A DNA stretch of 64,000 bases from Planomicrobium soli (lineage in GTDB: Bacteria; Bacillota; Bacilli; Bacillales_A; Planococcaceae): NCBI RefSeq assembly GCF_003014655.1, contig NZ_PYAT01000004.1, positions 124,001-188,000 of the forward strand. Direction: 5' to 3'. Positions 56,244-64,000 of this stretch are shown here, in pieces (within the stretch, counting starts at the first letter, position 1; each line of letters opens with the position of its first letter). The translations under genes and the position numbers were made by a program. The notes below the pieces were generated by a model. The model worked only from the letters and a program-made list of their open reading frames with translations, did not search any database and was not told where the DNA came from.

Positions 56244-57011
56244 ATGATCGATACGCATGCACACATACTAGCCGGCCTTGATGACGGCGCCGAAACAATG
56301 GAAGAAACAAAGCGGATGCTCGAAAAAGCAGTCGACGAACAAATCACCGGAATTATTGCAACGCCCCATGCCCATCACCCCCAATTTAAAACAGATCTAG
56401 CTGCGCTGCACGAGCAGCTCGCCGCAACCCGATCGTGGATTGCTGAGCAACAACTCCCGATTCAAGTGTATAGCGGACAGGAATGCCGCTTATCGGAGAA
56501 ACTGCCAGAGCAGTTAAAAACCGGACAGGCACTTTCTTTAGCAGAAAGCCGTTACGTATTGCTCGAACTTCCGTCCTCCGGAATTCCAGCATACACCGTC
56601 CAAATCATCCAGCTGCTGATCTCAAGCAATTACGTGCCCATCATTGCCCATGCCGAACGCAACCAAGGAATTATCCAAAAACCGGAGCGCCTGGAACGGC
56701 TCCTGCGCCACGGTGCACTCGCACAAGTAACAGCAGGATCCGTCGCCGGCAGCTTCGGGAAAGCCATCCAAAAAACTGCAATGAACTTGATCGACGCCAA
56801 CTTGATCCATGTGTACGGATCCGACGTCCATCACTTAACGAAAAGACCATTTTTATTTAACGAAGGCCTGGATTACCTGGAAAAGAAAAAGCGCCACGAG
56901 GTGGTGGACATTTTTCTGGAGAACAACGAACGCATTGTACGGAATGAGCATCTTTATGTGCTAGAACCGCAGGACATTCCTAAACCCAAATGGTGGAATA
57001 TTTTTGAATAA
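56244..57011 (+). CDS. PHP-type tyrosine phosphatase (YwqE/CapC/CpsB-like)
   Basis: This 255-residue enzyme starts IDTHAHILAGLDDGA, the metal-binding opening of the PHP superfamily, and carries further ligands in ATPHAHHP, HAERN and YGSDVHH. It removes phosphate from the BY-kinase and its targets and so closes the phosphorylation cycle. GAGGAGG lies 10 nt before the ATG. The three-gene order activator, kinase, phosphatase is conserved in Firmicute capsule loci. Confidence 0.93.
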   Translation: MIDTHAHILAGLDDGAETMEETKRMLEKAVDEQITGIIATPHAHHPQFKTDLAALHEQLAATRSWIAEQQLPIQVYSGQECRLSEKLPEQLKTGQALSLAESRYVLLELPSSGIPAYTVQIIQLLISSNYVPIIAHAERNQGIIQKPERLERLLRHGALAQVTAGSVAGSFGKAIQKTAMNLIDANLIHVYGSDVHHLTKRPFLFNEGLDYLEKKKRHEVVDIFLENNERIVRNEHLYVLEPQDIPKPKWWNIFE

Positions 57012-57313
57012 AGTAAAAGCAGCGCGCTAAAAATTGTTTCTTTAAAGTTCTATTTATGGCAATTAAAGATTTAAACAAAGTTAATGTGAAACTTTAGTAG
57101 GTAAATAGTCTTTCGTTTCTGTTATTAAAAATATAAATATGTGAAAAAGATAGTTTCATCCTCACTGTGAAAACGCTTTACATAAAATGTTGGAAAAAAA
57201 GTAAATTTTTGCTTTATAAATCCTATCTTTTCCATTAAATAGTATGATAGAATTAGTACGGAATTCATACATACTTATGCAAAAAGTAACAACCTACGAA
57301 AGGATGGACCCAC
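57012..57313 (+). other. Gap upstream of the CapD-like gene
   Basis: This AT-rich gap contains a cre-like site (57168-57182) and a possible -10 TATGAT at 57243-57248. It probably holds a second promoter inside the locus. No gene is seen. Confidence 0.4.
57168..57182 (+). promoter_or_regulatory. cre-like site (CcpA)
   Basis: TGAAAACGCTTTACA matches 12 of 14 positions of the CcpA consensus TGWAANCGNTNWCA. It lies about 130 bp before the CapD-like gene, so carbon catabolite control of the polysaccharide is possible. Confidence 0.45.
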
Positions 57314-59146
57314 TTGTCACTAAAGCGCAGATTTCCTTTACTGGTCTTGGTAGATTCTTTAATTGTCTTTTTCTCAATCTTCCTTGGCTATTTTCTTCTT
57401 CACCCATTTACCAACGTTTTTGAAAACTTTTTCTTGCTGGCGAGTGCCATCACCATTTTTGCAGCGCACCATGCGTTTGCCACGTACTACGGCTTATACC
57501 GGAAAGTGTGGGAATACGCATCAATCGGTGAGTTGACCTCAATCTTTAAAGCGGTCACGCTTTCTGTAATTGCTGTAGGGGTTGTCCAATTCCTCGTTCA
57601 CGGAGATATCCTGTTCCGTGCTCTTGCAATTACATGGATGCTGCACTTGCTGCTGATCGGCGGATCCCGTCTTTCATGGCGGCTCCTCCGGGACACTAAA
57701 ATCGACCGGAAAGGATCCGACTTAAAACGGACGATGATCATTGGAGCCGGTAAGGCCGGTACGATGGTTGCCCGACAGCTCTTAAACAATCCGGAAAACG
57801 GCTTGTTACCGGTGCTTTATGTAGACGACGATAACCGGAAACATGGACTTGAAATTTACGGCATCCGGGTGGCTGGCGGTTCAAGCGCCATCGTTGATAT
57901 CGCAAAAGACAACAACATCGAACACATCATCATTGCCATTCCGTCACTTAATAAAAATGAAACAGCCGAACTGATCAAAAACTGCTTTGATGCCGGCATT
58001 CGTACACAGACGATTCCACGCATCGAAGACATCATGACTGGGAAAGTATCGGTTACTGATATTCAAGACGTGAAGATAGAAGATCTTCTTGGAAGAGAAG
58101 AAGTGCAGCTGGACATGAATACGATTGCAGCTCAGCTTACCGGAAAAACGATTCTTGTTACAGGAGCAGGCGGTTCGATTGGTTCAGAAATCTCTCGCCA
58201 AATTGCACGTTTTGGTCCGAAGAGATTATTACTTCTAGGACACGGCGAAAACTCAATTTATACAATCGATATGGAGCTGCGCAAGAAGATAGCGCCGGAT
58301 ACAGAACTTGTTCCAATTATCGCGGATGTACAAGACAGCGAACGCATCATGCAGATCATGGAACAATACCGGCCGGATGTAGTCTATCACGCAGCTGCCC
58401 ATAAACATGTTCCTTTAATGGAAGGGAATCCGATAGAAGCAGTGAAAAACAACATCTACGGAACGAAAAATGTTGCTCAAGCAGCTCATATATGCGGAGT
58501 AGACAGTTTTGTAATGATTTCTACTGACAAAGCAGTAAACCCGCCGAACGTCATGGGTGCATCAAAACGCTTTGCTGAAATGATCGTTCAAAATTTAGCG
58601 AAACGCAGCGATACGAAATTTGTTGCAGTACGTTTTGGTAATGTACTAGGCTCACGTGGATCAGTCATTCCACTTTTCAAAAAGCAAATAGCAGCAGGCG
58701 GCCCTGTAACCGTCACTCATCCAGACATGACCCGCTACTTCATGACAATTCCGGAAGCTTCGAGGCTTGTTATCCAAGCGGGATCTTTAGCACGAGGCGG
58801 GGAAGTGTTCGTCCTAGATATGGGAGAACCGGTAAAGATTGTCGATCTGGCGAAAAACTTGATTCGATTATCTGGATATACGGAAGAGGAAATAGGGATT
58901 GAATTTGCGGGAATACGACCTGGTGAGAAGATGTTCGAAGAATTATTAAATGAAGATGAAATTCAAAGTAAGCAAATATTTCCAAAGATATACATTGGTA
59001 AAGCGAACCCGGTAAGTGATTTGGAACTGTTCTATGTACTGGAGAAGCTTCCTGAAATGAGTGACAAAGAAATAAAAGAAGTTATCGTTGCGATGGCTAA
59101 TAGAAAAAATGTTGATTCCAAGGAATTGTTAGCTAGTAGTATGTAA
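57314..59146 (+). CDS. Membrane nucleotide-sugar 4,6-dehydratase (CapD/EpsC/PglF-like)
   Basis: The protein has 610 residues. Four N-terminal membrane helices (about 10-110) are followed by a first Rossmann domain (IIGAGKAGTMVARQL, about 140) and the main SDR domain (LVTGAGGSIGSEISRQI, about 281-297). The catalytic region reads ISTDKAVNPPNVMGASK, with Met in place of the usual SDR Tyr, which is normal for UDP-GlcNAc 4,6-dehydratases of this type. It makes a 4-keto-6-deoxy sugar, usually the first step to the lipid-linked primer sugar. The start is a TTG; GAAAGGATGG lies upstream and no ATG fits. The sugar transferase that would use its product is the next gene. Confidence 0.92.
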   Translation: MSLKRRFPLLVLVDSLIVFFSIFLGYFLLHPFTNVFENFFLLASAITIFAAHHAFATYYGLYRKVWEYASIGELTSIFKAVTLSVIAVGVVQFLVHGDILFRALAITWMLHLLLIGGSRLSWRLLRDTKIDRKGSDLKRTMIIGAGKAGTMVARQLLNNPENGLLPVLYVDDDNRKHGLEIYGIRVAGGSSAIVDIAKDNNIEHIIIAIPSLNKNETAELIKNCFDAGIRTQTIPRIEDIMTGKVSVTDIQDVKIEDLLGREEVQLDMNTIAAQLTGKTILVTGAGGSIGSEISRQIARFGPKRLLLLGHGENSIYTIDMELRKKIAPDTELVPIIADVQDSERIMQIMEQYRPDVVYHAAAHKHVPLMEGNPIEAVKNNIYGTKNVAQAAHICGVDSFVMISTDKAVNPPNVMGASKRFAEMIVQNLAKRSDTKFVAVRFGNVLGSRGSVIPLFKKQIAAGGPVTVTHPDMTRYFMTIPEASRLVIQAGSLARGGEVFVLDMGEPVKIVDLAKNLIRLSGYTEEEIGIEFAGIRPGEKMFEELLNEDEIQSKQIFPKIYIGKANPVSDLELFYVLEKLPEMSDKEIKEVIVAMANRKNVDSKELLASSM

Positions 59147-59197
59147 TTCTCATTATATAAAATAAGACGAAATTGCAAAAAGAAAGGGGAACAAAAA

Positions 59198-59779
59198 ATG
59201 TTCTCAGTGACCAAAAGAATTATTGATTTCTCTTTATCGCTAGTAACACTTGTTGTGTTGTCCATAATTCTTTTTATTCTTTGCTTGTTGATTAAACTAG
59301 ATTCGCCAGGGCCGATTCTTTTTAAGCAAAAACGAGTTGGGAAAGACAAACAAGAATTTGAGATTTTAAAGTTTAGAACGATGAAAACAGAAGCACCAAA
59401 TGATATGCCAACTCATTTATTAGATAAACCCGATGCTTACATAACCAGAGTAGGCAAGTTTTTACGCAAAACCAGCTTAGATGAAATTCCACAACTAGTT
59501 AATATTTTAAAAGGGGATATGAGCCTAATTGGTCCACGACCTGCCCTATGGAATCAAACTGATTTAATAGCAGAAAGAGATAAATATCAAGCTAATAATG
59601 TTCTTCCAGGCTTGACTGGCCTTGCACAGATTAGTGGTCGAGATGAATTATCTATAGAAGTAAAAGCAAAAATCGATGGCGAATATGTAAAGAAGAAAAA
59701 TCCTGCTCTAGATACTTTGATATTTGTAAAAACGTTTTTTAGTGTTTTAAAAAGTGAAGGTATAAAGGATGGGAAATAA
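59198..59779 (+). CDS. Undecaprenyl-phosphate sugar-1-phosphate transferase
   Basis: This 193-residue protein of the short PglC/EpsL type has one N-terminal hydrophobic hairpin (about 10-35), then the family motifs [18 protein letters not shown]-like [20 protein letters not shown] and GPRP. It loads the first sugar phosphate onto undecaprenyl phosphate and so starts each polysaccharide repeat. AAAGGGGAAC precedes the ATG. From this gene on the sequence is clearly more AT-rich than the upstream part of the locus, a frequent sign that the serotype-determining part was acquired separately. Confidence 0.93.
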   Translation: MFSVTKRIIDFSLSLVTLVVLSIILFILCLLIKLDSPGPILFKQKRVGKDKQEFEILKFRTMKTEAPNDMPTHLLDKPDAYITRVGKFLRKTSLDEIPQLVNILKGDMSLIGPRPALWNQTDLIAERDKYQANNVLPGLTGLAQISGRDELSIEVKAKIDGEYVKKKNPALDTLIFVKTFFSVLKSEGIKDGK

Positions 59780-59849
59780 TAAGAGGTTAGTAGTGTTAAT
59801 TATGAGACAGGGAAATATAGTTTCTAATAAATAATAGAGGAGAATAAAA

Positions 59850-61181
59850 ATGAGAAATAGAAAAAAAATTGCTGTTGTAGGTACAGGTTATGTTGGACTT
59901 GTAACTGGGGTCGCTTTATCGGAAATAGGACATTTAGTATATTGTGTAGATATTAATGCAGAAAAAGTTGCACACATGACTAAAGGCAAATCTCCAATAT
60001 ATGAACCTGGTTTGGAAGAATTAATGATAAAAAATATTAATAATGGAAATTTGAAATTTACTACTGACCATCAAAAAGCTTTTACAAATGCTGAGGTGAT
60101 TTATATAGCAGTAGGGACTCCAGAAAAAGAAGATGGTACAGCTGATTTAAAGTATATTGAAAATGTATGCCAAGATATTGCTTTTAATATTACTAACAAA
60201 GTAGTTGTTGTAACAAAAAGCACAGTACCTGTAGGTACCAATGAGTATATTCAAAAAATAATATCAACATATACTAAAGTGCCTTTTGCAGTTGTTTCTA
60301 ATCCAGAATTCTTAAGAGAAGGATCAGCAGTACATGACACGTTCTACGGAGATCGTATAATTATCGGTTCTCAAACAGAAGAAGCCGCAAATATTATTGA
60401 AGAAATAAACAAACCTTTTGGAATAGAGATATATAAAACAAATCTTCGAAGTGCAGAAATGATAAAATATGCTTCTAATGCGTTTCTAGCGACGAAAATA
60501 AGCTTTATTAACGAAATTGCAAATATTAGTGGGGATTTAGGAGCGAATATTCAGGAAGTATCTAAAGGAATGGGATTTGACAAACGTATCGGTAATACAT
60601 TTTTAAATGCTGGTATTGGGTATGGAGGTTCTTGCTTCCCAAAAGATACTAAAGCGCTTGTGCAAATAGCTGGCAATATAAATCATGAATTCAATTTATT
60701 AAAAGCTGTAATAGAGGTTAATAATAAACAACAATTATTATTAGTAGAAAAAGCAAAAGAACATTATGGGTCACTGAAGGGGAAAAAGGTTGCTTTATTA
60801 GGTTTATCTTTCAAGCCTAATACTGACGATATGAGAGAAGCTGCCTCTATAATTACTGCAGAAAAGTTAATATTAGCGGGGGCTCAAGTAATTGCATACG
60901 ATCCAATAGCTATAGAAAATGCTAAAAGAAATCTGCCAGATGCAGTAGAATATGTTAATTCAGTAGAAGAGGCATTATCTAATGCTGATACAGCGTTTAT
61001 TATGACAGAATGGACAGAAATTGTAACAACGCCACTTAGTAAATATCACCAAAAACTAAAAGATAATGTTGTTTTTGATGGGCGAAATTGTTATGAGTTG
61101 AGTGATGCAATTAGAGCTAATTTAAACTATTACTCTATCGGAAGACCGACAATTCTATGCGAAAAAGCTTTAGTTCAATAA
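59850..61181 (+). CDS. ugd: UDP-glucose 6-dehydrogenase
   Basis: The enzyme has 443 residues. The NAD-binding motif GTGYVGLVTG is at the N-terminus, TKSTVPVGTN and NPEFLREGSA follow, and the catalytic Cys262 lies in GYGGSCFPKD. It oxidises UDP-glucose to UDP-glucuronate for an acidic surface polysaccharide. In Bacillus such enzymes are activated by BY-kinase phosphorylation, and the kinase is encoded in the same locus. AGAGGAG lies 8 nt before the ATG. Teichuronic acid (TuaD-type) is another possible use, but the context favours capsule or exopolysaccharide. Confidence 0.94.
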   Translation: MRNRKKIAVVGTGYVGLVTGVALSEIGHLVYCVDINAEKVAHMTKGKSPIYEPGLEELMIKNINNGNLKFTTDHQKAFTNAEVIYIAVGTPEKEDGTADLKYIENVCQDIAFNITNKVVVVTKSTVPVGTNEYIQKIISTYTKVPFAVVSNPEFLREGSAVHDTFYGDRIIIGSQTEEAANIIEEINKPFGIEIYKTNLRSAEMIKYASNAFLATKISFINEIANISGDLGANIQEVSKGMGFDKRIGNTFLNAGIGYGGSCFPKDTKALVQIAGNINHEFNLLKAVIEVNNKQQLLLVEKAKEHYGSLKGKKVALLGLSFKPNTDDMREAASIITAEKLILAGAQVIAYDPIAIENAKRNLPDAVEYVNSVEEALSNADTAFIMTEWTEIVTTPLSKYHQKLKDNVVFDGRNCYELSDAIRANLNYYSIGRPTILCEKALVQ

Positions 61182-61264
61182 AGAATGTAAGAAACCACAA
61201 GTATTATTAAACTAAAAATATAATAAAAACAAATCACTTGCTCAATTGAAGAAGGGAAAGCTAT

Positions 61265-62032
61265 ATGTCAAAACAATTTATTAATGGGTTAGTGTCTGTA
61301 ATAATGCCAGTTTATAATGCTGAAAGATTTGTAAAACAAGCTATCATGTCTATATTAAGCCAAACGTACAAAGAAGTTGAAATTATTATAGTAGATGATT
61401 GCTCTATTGATAAATCGTTCGATATTATCAAAGAACTAATGGCAGAAAATAAGAATATTTTTTATTACAAAAATGAAAAAAATTTAGGGCCAGCAGTTGC
61501 GAGAAATAAAGCAATAGAATTATCTAAAGGTAGGTTTTTAGCTTTTCTTGATAGTGATGATATATGGCAAGAGGAAAAGATAGAAAAGCAGTTAGAAATG
61601 ATGAAACAAAAGAATGCAGCCTTTTCATATACTGCAATTGAAACAATTAATGAAATGGGAAATACAATTAAGTTAAAAAAAAATATAAAACAAGTTGTGG
61701 ACTATAACTATATATTAAAAAATACTATTATTCCTTGTTCAACTGTAATAGTTGACAGAAATTTGCTTGGAGATTTTAGAATGCCTTTAATACGAGCAGG
61801 ACAAGATTATGCAACTTGGTTGTTATTATTGCGAAAAGGAATAAAAGCATATGGATTAAATGAAGCCCTAGTAAAGTATAGAAAAGTGCCAGGATCAGTA
61901 TCTTCTAATAAATTTCAATCTTTAAAAAAAGTATGGAGGATATATCGAGAACTTGAGAACATTAATTTTTTTAAGTCATTATATTTTTCATTATGTTTTG
62001 CTGTAAATGCTGTTAAGAAGCATTATTCTTAA
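61265..62032 (+). CDS. GT2 family glycosyltransferase
   Basis: This 255-residue GT-A enzyme contains VIMPVYNAERFVKQAI, IIVDDCSIDKS and the metal-binding DSDD (FLDSDDIW, about residue 97). It is cytoplasmic and probably adds one sugar to the lipid-linked repeat unit; donor and linkage cannot be told from sequence. GAAGAAGGGAAAG precedes the ATG. Strongly AT-rich like its neighbours. Confidence 0.9.
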   Translation: MSKQFINGLVSVIMPVYNAERFVKQAIMSILSQTYKEVEIIIVDDCSIDKSFDIIKELMAENKNIFYYKNEKNLGPAVARNKAIELSKGRFLAFLDSDDIWQEEKIEKQLEMMKQKNAAFSYTAIETINEMGNTIKLKKNIKQVVDYNYILKNTIIPCSTVIVDRNLLGDFRMPLIRAGQDYATWLLLLRKGIKAYGLNEALVKYRKVPGSVSSNKFQSLKKVWRIYRELENINFFKSLYFSLCFAVNAVKKHYS

Positions 62033-62086
62033 AAACGATTACTGAATCAAAATCTGCATTTAAATCTTTTCAAAAGGAATGAAATT

Positions 62087-63223
62087 ATGGAAGTATTGCA
62101 TATATGTTCATATTATATAGGAAGTAAAATATATAAAAATCTAGTAAAAGAGCTTTCACAAGAAGGAATTAAACAACATATATTTATCCCTATAAAAAAT
62201 GAAAAATTGATTGGAGAAAACGAATTATTAGACGAATCAATTAACATAAACTACTACTATAAAACCATTTTAAAAAAACATGACAAATATTTATATCATA
62301 ATAAAATCAATAAGCAAATGAAAGAAATTGAAAAGAATCAAATTTTAGATCAGGATATAGATTATATTCATGCGCATACAATATTTAGCGATGGTGGAAC
62401 TGCGTATAAAATAAAGCGGAAATATAATATTGATTATGCAGTTGCTGTTCGTGATACGGATATAAACGTTTTTTACAAATATGCTATTCACCTAAGACCT
62501 TTTATGAATAAAATTTTATTGAATGCCAATAAAATTGTTTTTATTTCATATGCGTATAAAAACCTTTTATTTTCTCTACTACCAAAAAATATTTTATCGG
62601 AAATAGAAAAGAAATGTGTAGTAATACCAAATGGTATAGATAATTTTTGGCATAATATTCCTGTTGAAAACCATAAAAGAAACAATGGACAAGCCCTAAA
62701 CTTACTTTTTATGGGTTCATTAATTAAAAGAAAAAATCTAGAAACTTTAATTTTTGCTTGTTCAGAATTATATAAGGAGGGATATAATGTCTTTTTACAA
62801 GTGATTGGGAACGGACCTCTTGAAGAAGAGTCCAAAAATTTATGCCAGAAACTTAATATAAGCGAAAAAGTTAGATTTCATGGATATATAAATGATAAAG
62901 AAAAAATAAGATCTATCATGGATAAGTGTGATATTTTCATACTTCCTTCTTTAACAGAAACTTTTGGTTTAGTTTATGTAGAAGCAATGTCTCGTGGAAT
63001 TCCTGTAATTTATTCACAAAATCAAGCTATTGACGGTTTTTTCAATGAAGGAGAAGTTGGTTTTGGTGTACCTTCCTTAAGTCCAGATATGATCGTGAAT
63101 GCAATAAAGAAAATTAACGAAAACTATGTAGAAATTTCACAAAGCTGTATAGAAAAATCGAAATTATTTAACTGGAATATTATATCGAGGAAATATATAG
63201 AGATATATAATGGGAAATTGTAG
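62087..63223 (+). CDS. GT4 family glycosyltransferase
   Basis: The protein has 378 residues and a GT-B fold. The C-terminal half has the nucleotide-sugar motifs of family 4: LLFMGSLIKRKNLETLI, VIGNGPLEEE, RFHGYINDKE and LPSLTETFGLVYVEAMSRGIP-type ExxxxxE near residue 295 (ETFGLVYVEAMS). It should extend the repeat unit on the inner membrane face. AAGGAATG precedes the ATG. The base composition is very AT-rich. Confidence 0.9.
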   Translation: MEVLHICSYYIGSKIYKNLVKELSQEGIKQHIFIPIKNEKLIGENELLDESININYYYKTILKKHDKYLYHNKINKQMKEIEKNQILDQDIDYIHAHTIFSDGGTAYKIKRKYNIDYAVAVRDTDINVFYKYAIHLRPFMNKILLNANKIVFISYAYKNLLFSLLPKNILSEIEKKCVVIPNGIDNFWHNIPVENHKRNNGQALNLLFMGSLIKRKNLETLIFACSELYKEGYNVFLQVIGNGPLEEESKNLCQKLNISEKVRFHGYINDKEKIRSIMDKCDIFILPSLTETFGLVYVEAMSRGIPVIYSQNQAIDGFFNEGEVGFGVPSLSPDMIVNAIKKINENYVEISQSCIEKSKLFNWNIISRKYIEIYNGKL

Positions 63224-63280
63224 AGATTAAATGCATTAAATTAAATTTGACCTTATTAATTTTAGATTTGGATGGATAAA

Positions 63281-64000
63281 ATGAGCCCAAGTAACAAATT
63301 AACTAATATTGAATTAAAAGAAGACTATATTTTAAGTCTTTCCATACTTTCTTCTTTTGTGGTACTATCTCTACAATTCTTTATTCTATATTATTTTAAA
63401 ATCATTGGAACAAGTAGTGGAATGATTATTCAAATGGTATCTAAATTAGTCGTTGGTGTGATATTCATTTATTCTTTTCCAATAGTATTTAAGAGAAACA
63501 AAATACTTTTAATAAGTGTGTATTTTGTAAGTTTGTTTGTTTTTTTATTAAATTTTCTCTTTTTTCCGCAAAATACATCTTATTTAAAAAATATAACTTT
63601 TTCTTTTTTTTTCTTATGTTTGCCTTGCTTTATATATAGTTATTCTATTGAAAAAAGCTGGATTTTAGAAAAAATGATGGAATTTGCTAGTTTAATTGTT
63701 TTTTTTATTGGAACCATAGTAGGGCTTTTAGTTTTAACAAATAGGATGGAAATTGGGATGTATAGTATGTCTCTTTCTTATTATATGTTACTACCCACAC
63801 TTGTATTTGTAAGGAAATTTCTCGACCAATATACCATTAAACCTTTGGTAATATTTTTAATCTCATTAAGCGTTATTCTTTCCTTTGGATCAAGAGGTCC
63901 ATTATTGAGTATAGGAATCTTTGTTTTAATCTTTTTAATAATTACTATCAAAAAACAAACATCTAAAACTTTTATAGTGTACATTGGTATTTTGTTTATG
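63281..64000 (+). CDS. Polysaccharide polymerase / O-antigen ligase-like membrane protein, 3' partial
   Basis: An open frame of 240 codons runs from the ATG at 63281 to the window edge without a stop. The product is strongly hydrophobic with about seven membrane segments so far, and it contains SFGSRGPLLSIGIF, the Ser-Arg-Gly-Pro pattern found in Wzy polymerases and O-antigen ligases. In this position, after the glycosyltransferases, a repeat-unit polymerase is the expected missing gene. The ribosome binding site is weak (GGATGG). The C-terminal part lies beyond the window. Confidence 0.8.
   Translation, partial: MSPSNKLTNIELKEDYILSLSILSSFVVLSLQFFILYYFKIIGTSSGMIIQMVSKLVVGVIFIYSFPIVFKRNKILLISVYFVSLFVFLLNFLFFPQNTSYLKNITFSFFFLCLPCFIYSYSIEKSWILEKMMEFASLIVFFIGTIVGLLVLTNRMEIGMYSMSLSYYMLLPTLVFVRKFLDQYTIKPLVIFLISLSVILSFGSRGPLLSIGIFVLIFLIITIKKQTSKTFIVYIGILFM

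Overview
The window looks like chromosome from a low-to-moderate GC Gram-positive of the Bacillales, most likely Planococcaceae (Planococcus-like). The evidence is the purine-rich ribosome binding sites with ATG, GTG and TTG starts, a teichoic acid pathway, many signal-peptide proteins with wall-binding repeats, and a BY-kinase capsule locus. I see no rRNA, tRNA, CRISPR array, phage or insertion sequence. Nearly everything is devoted to the cell envelope and the extracellular space.

Layout. 1-3259: a secreted S8 protease cut by the left edge. 3669-10228: a membrane acyltransferase, a zinc amidase, and a membrane glycosyltransferase pair. 10296-21018: wall teichoic acid region with a TarS-like glycosyltransferase facing away from a two-domain TagF-like polymerase, a GDPD-like phosphodiesterase, a glucosaminidase, and the TagG/TagH exporter. 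21388-28669: two very large repeat-built wall hydrolases (glucosaminidase and amidase). 28896-31139: a small secreted protein and a membrane-anchored trypsin-like protease. 31763-35507: three NlpC/P60 hydrolases on the minus strand, each with a matching promoter and a WalR-like box. 36721-44700: a second acyltransferase and two tandem S8 protease paralogues, the second of which has lost its catalytic Ser and oxyanion Asn. 44971-53262: a secreted 5'-nucleotidase, a NERD-domain protein, a frameshifted S8 protease, a zinc-ribbon trypsin-like protease and a small HTH protein. 53460-54389: a Gly/Asn/Ser-rich membrane protein on the minus strand. 54757-64000: a capsule/exopolysaccharide locus (Wzz-like, BY-kinase, PHP phosphatase, CapD-like dehydratase, sugar transferase, UDP-glucose dehydrogenase, two glycosyltransferases, and a polymerase-like membrane protein cut by the right edge).

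How it fits together: teichoic acid is made, decorated and exported; hydrolases of three or more bond specificities remodel peptidoglycan and bind the wall through shared repeats; secreted proteases and a nucleotidase scavenge or process outside the cell; the last locus makes a surface polysaccharide.

The most unusual signal is noncoding. Six intergenic regions carry arrays of a short dyad repeated at exactly 21 bp. Family A (core AGTTGNAACTC) occurs about 35 times at five loci, in four of them next to conserved GC-rich hairpins. Family B (core GTTYTACATGAAC, headed by CTTCATGAAG) forms three arrays at 31.2-31.7 kb and a degraded inverted one at 33.4 kb. I do not recognise either family; the fixed two-helical-turn period suggests protein-binding arrays.
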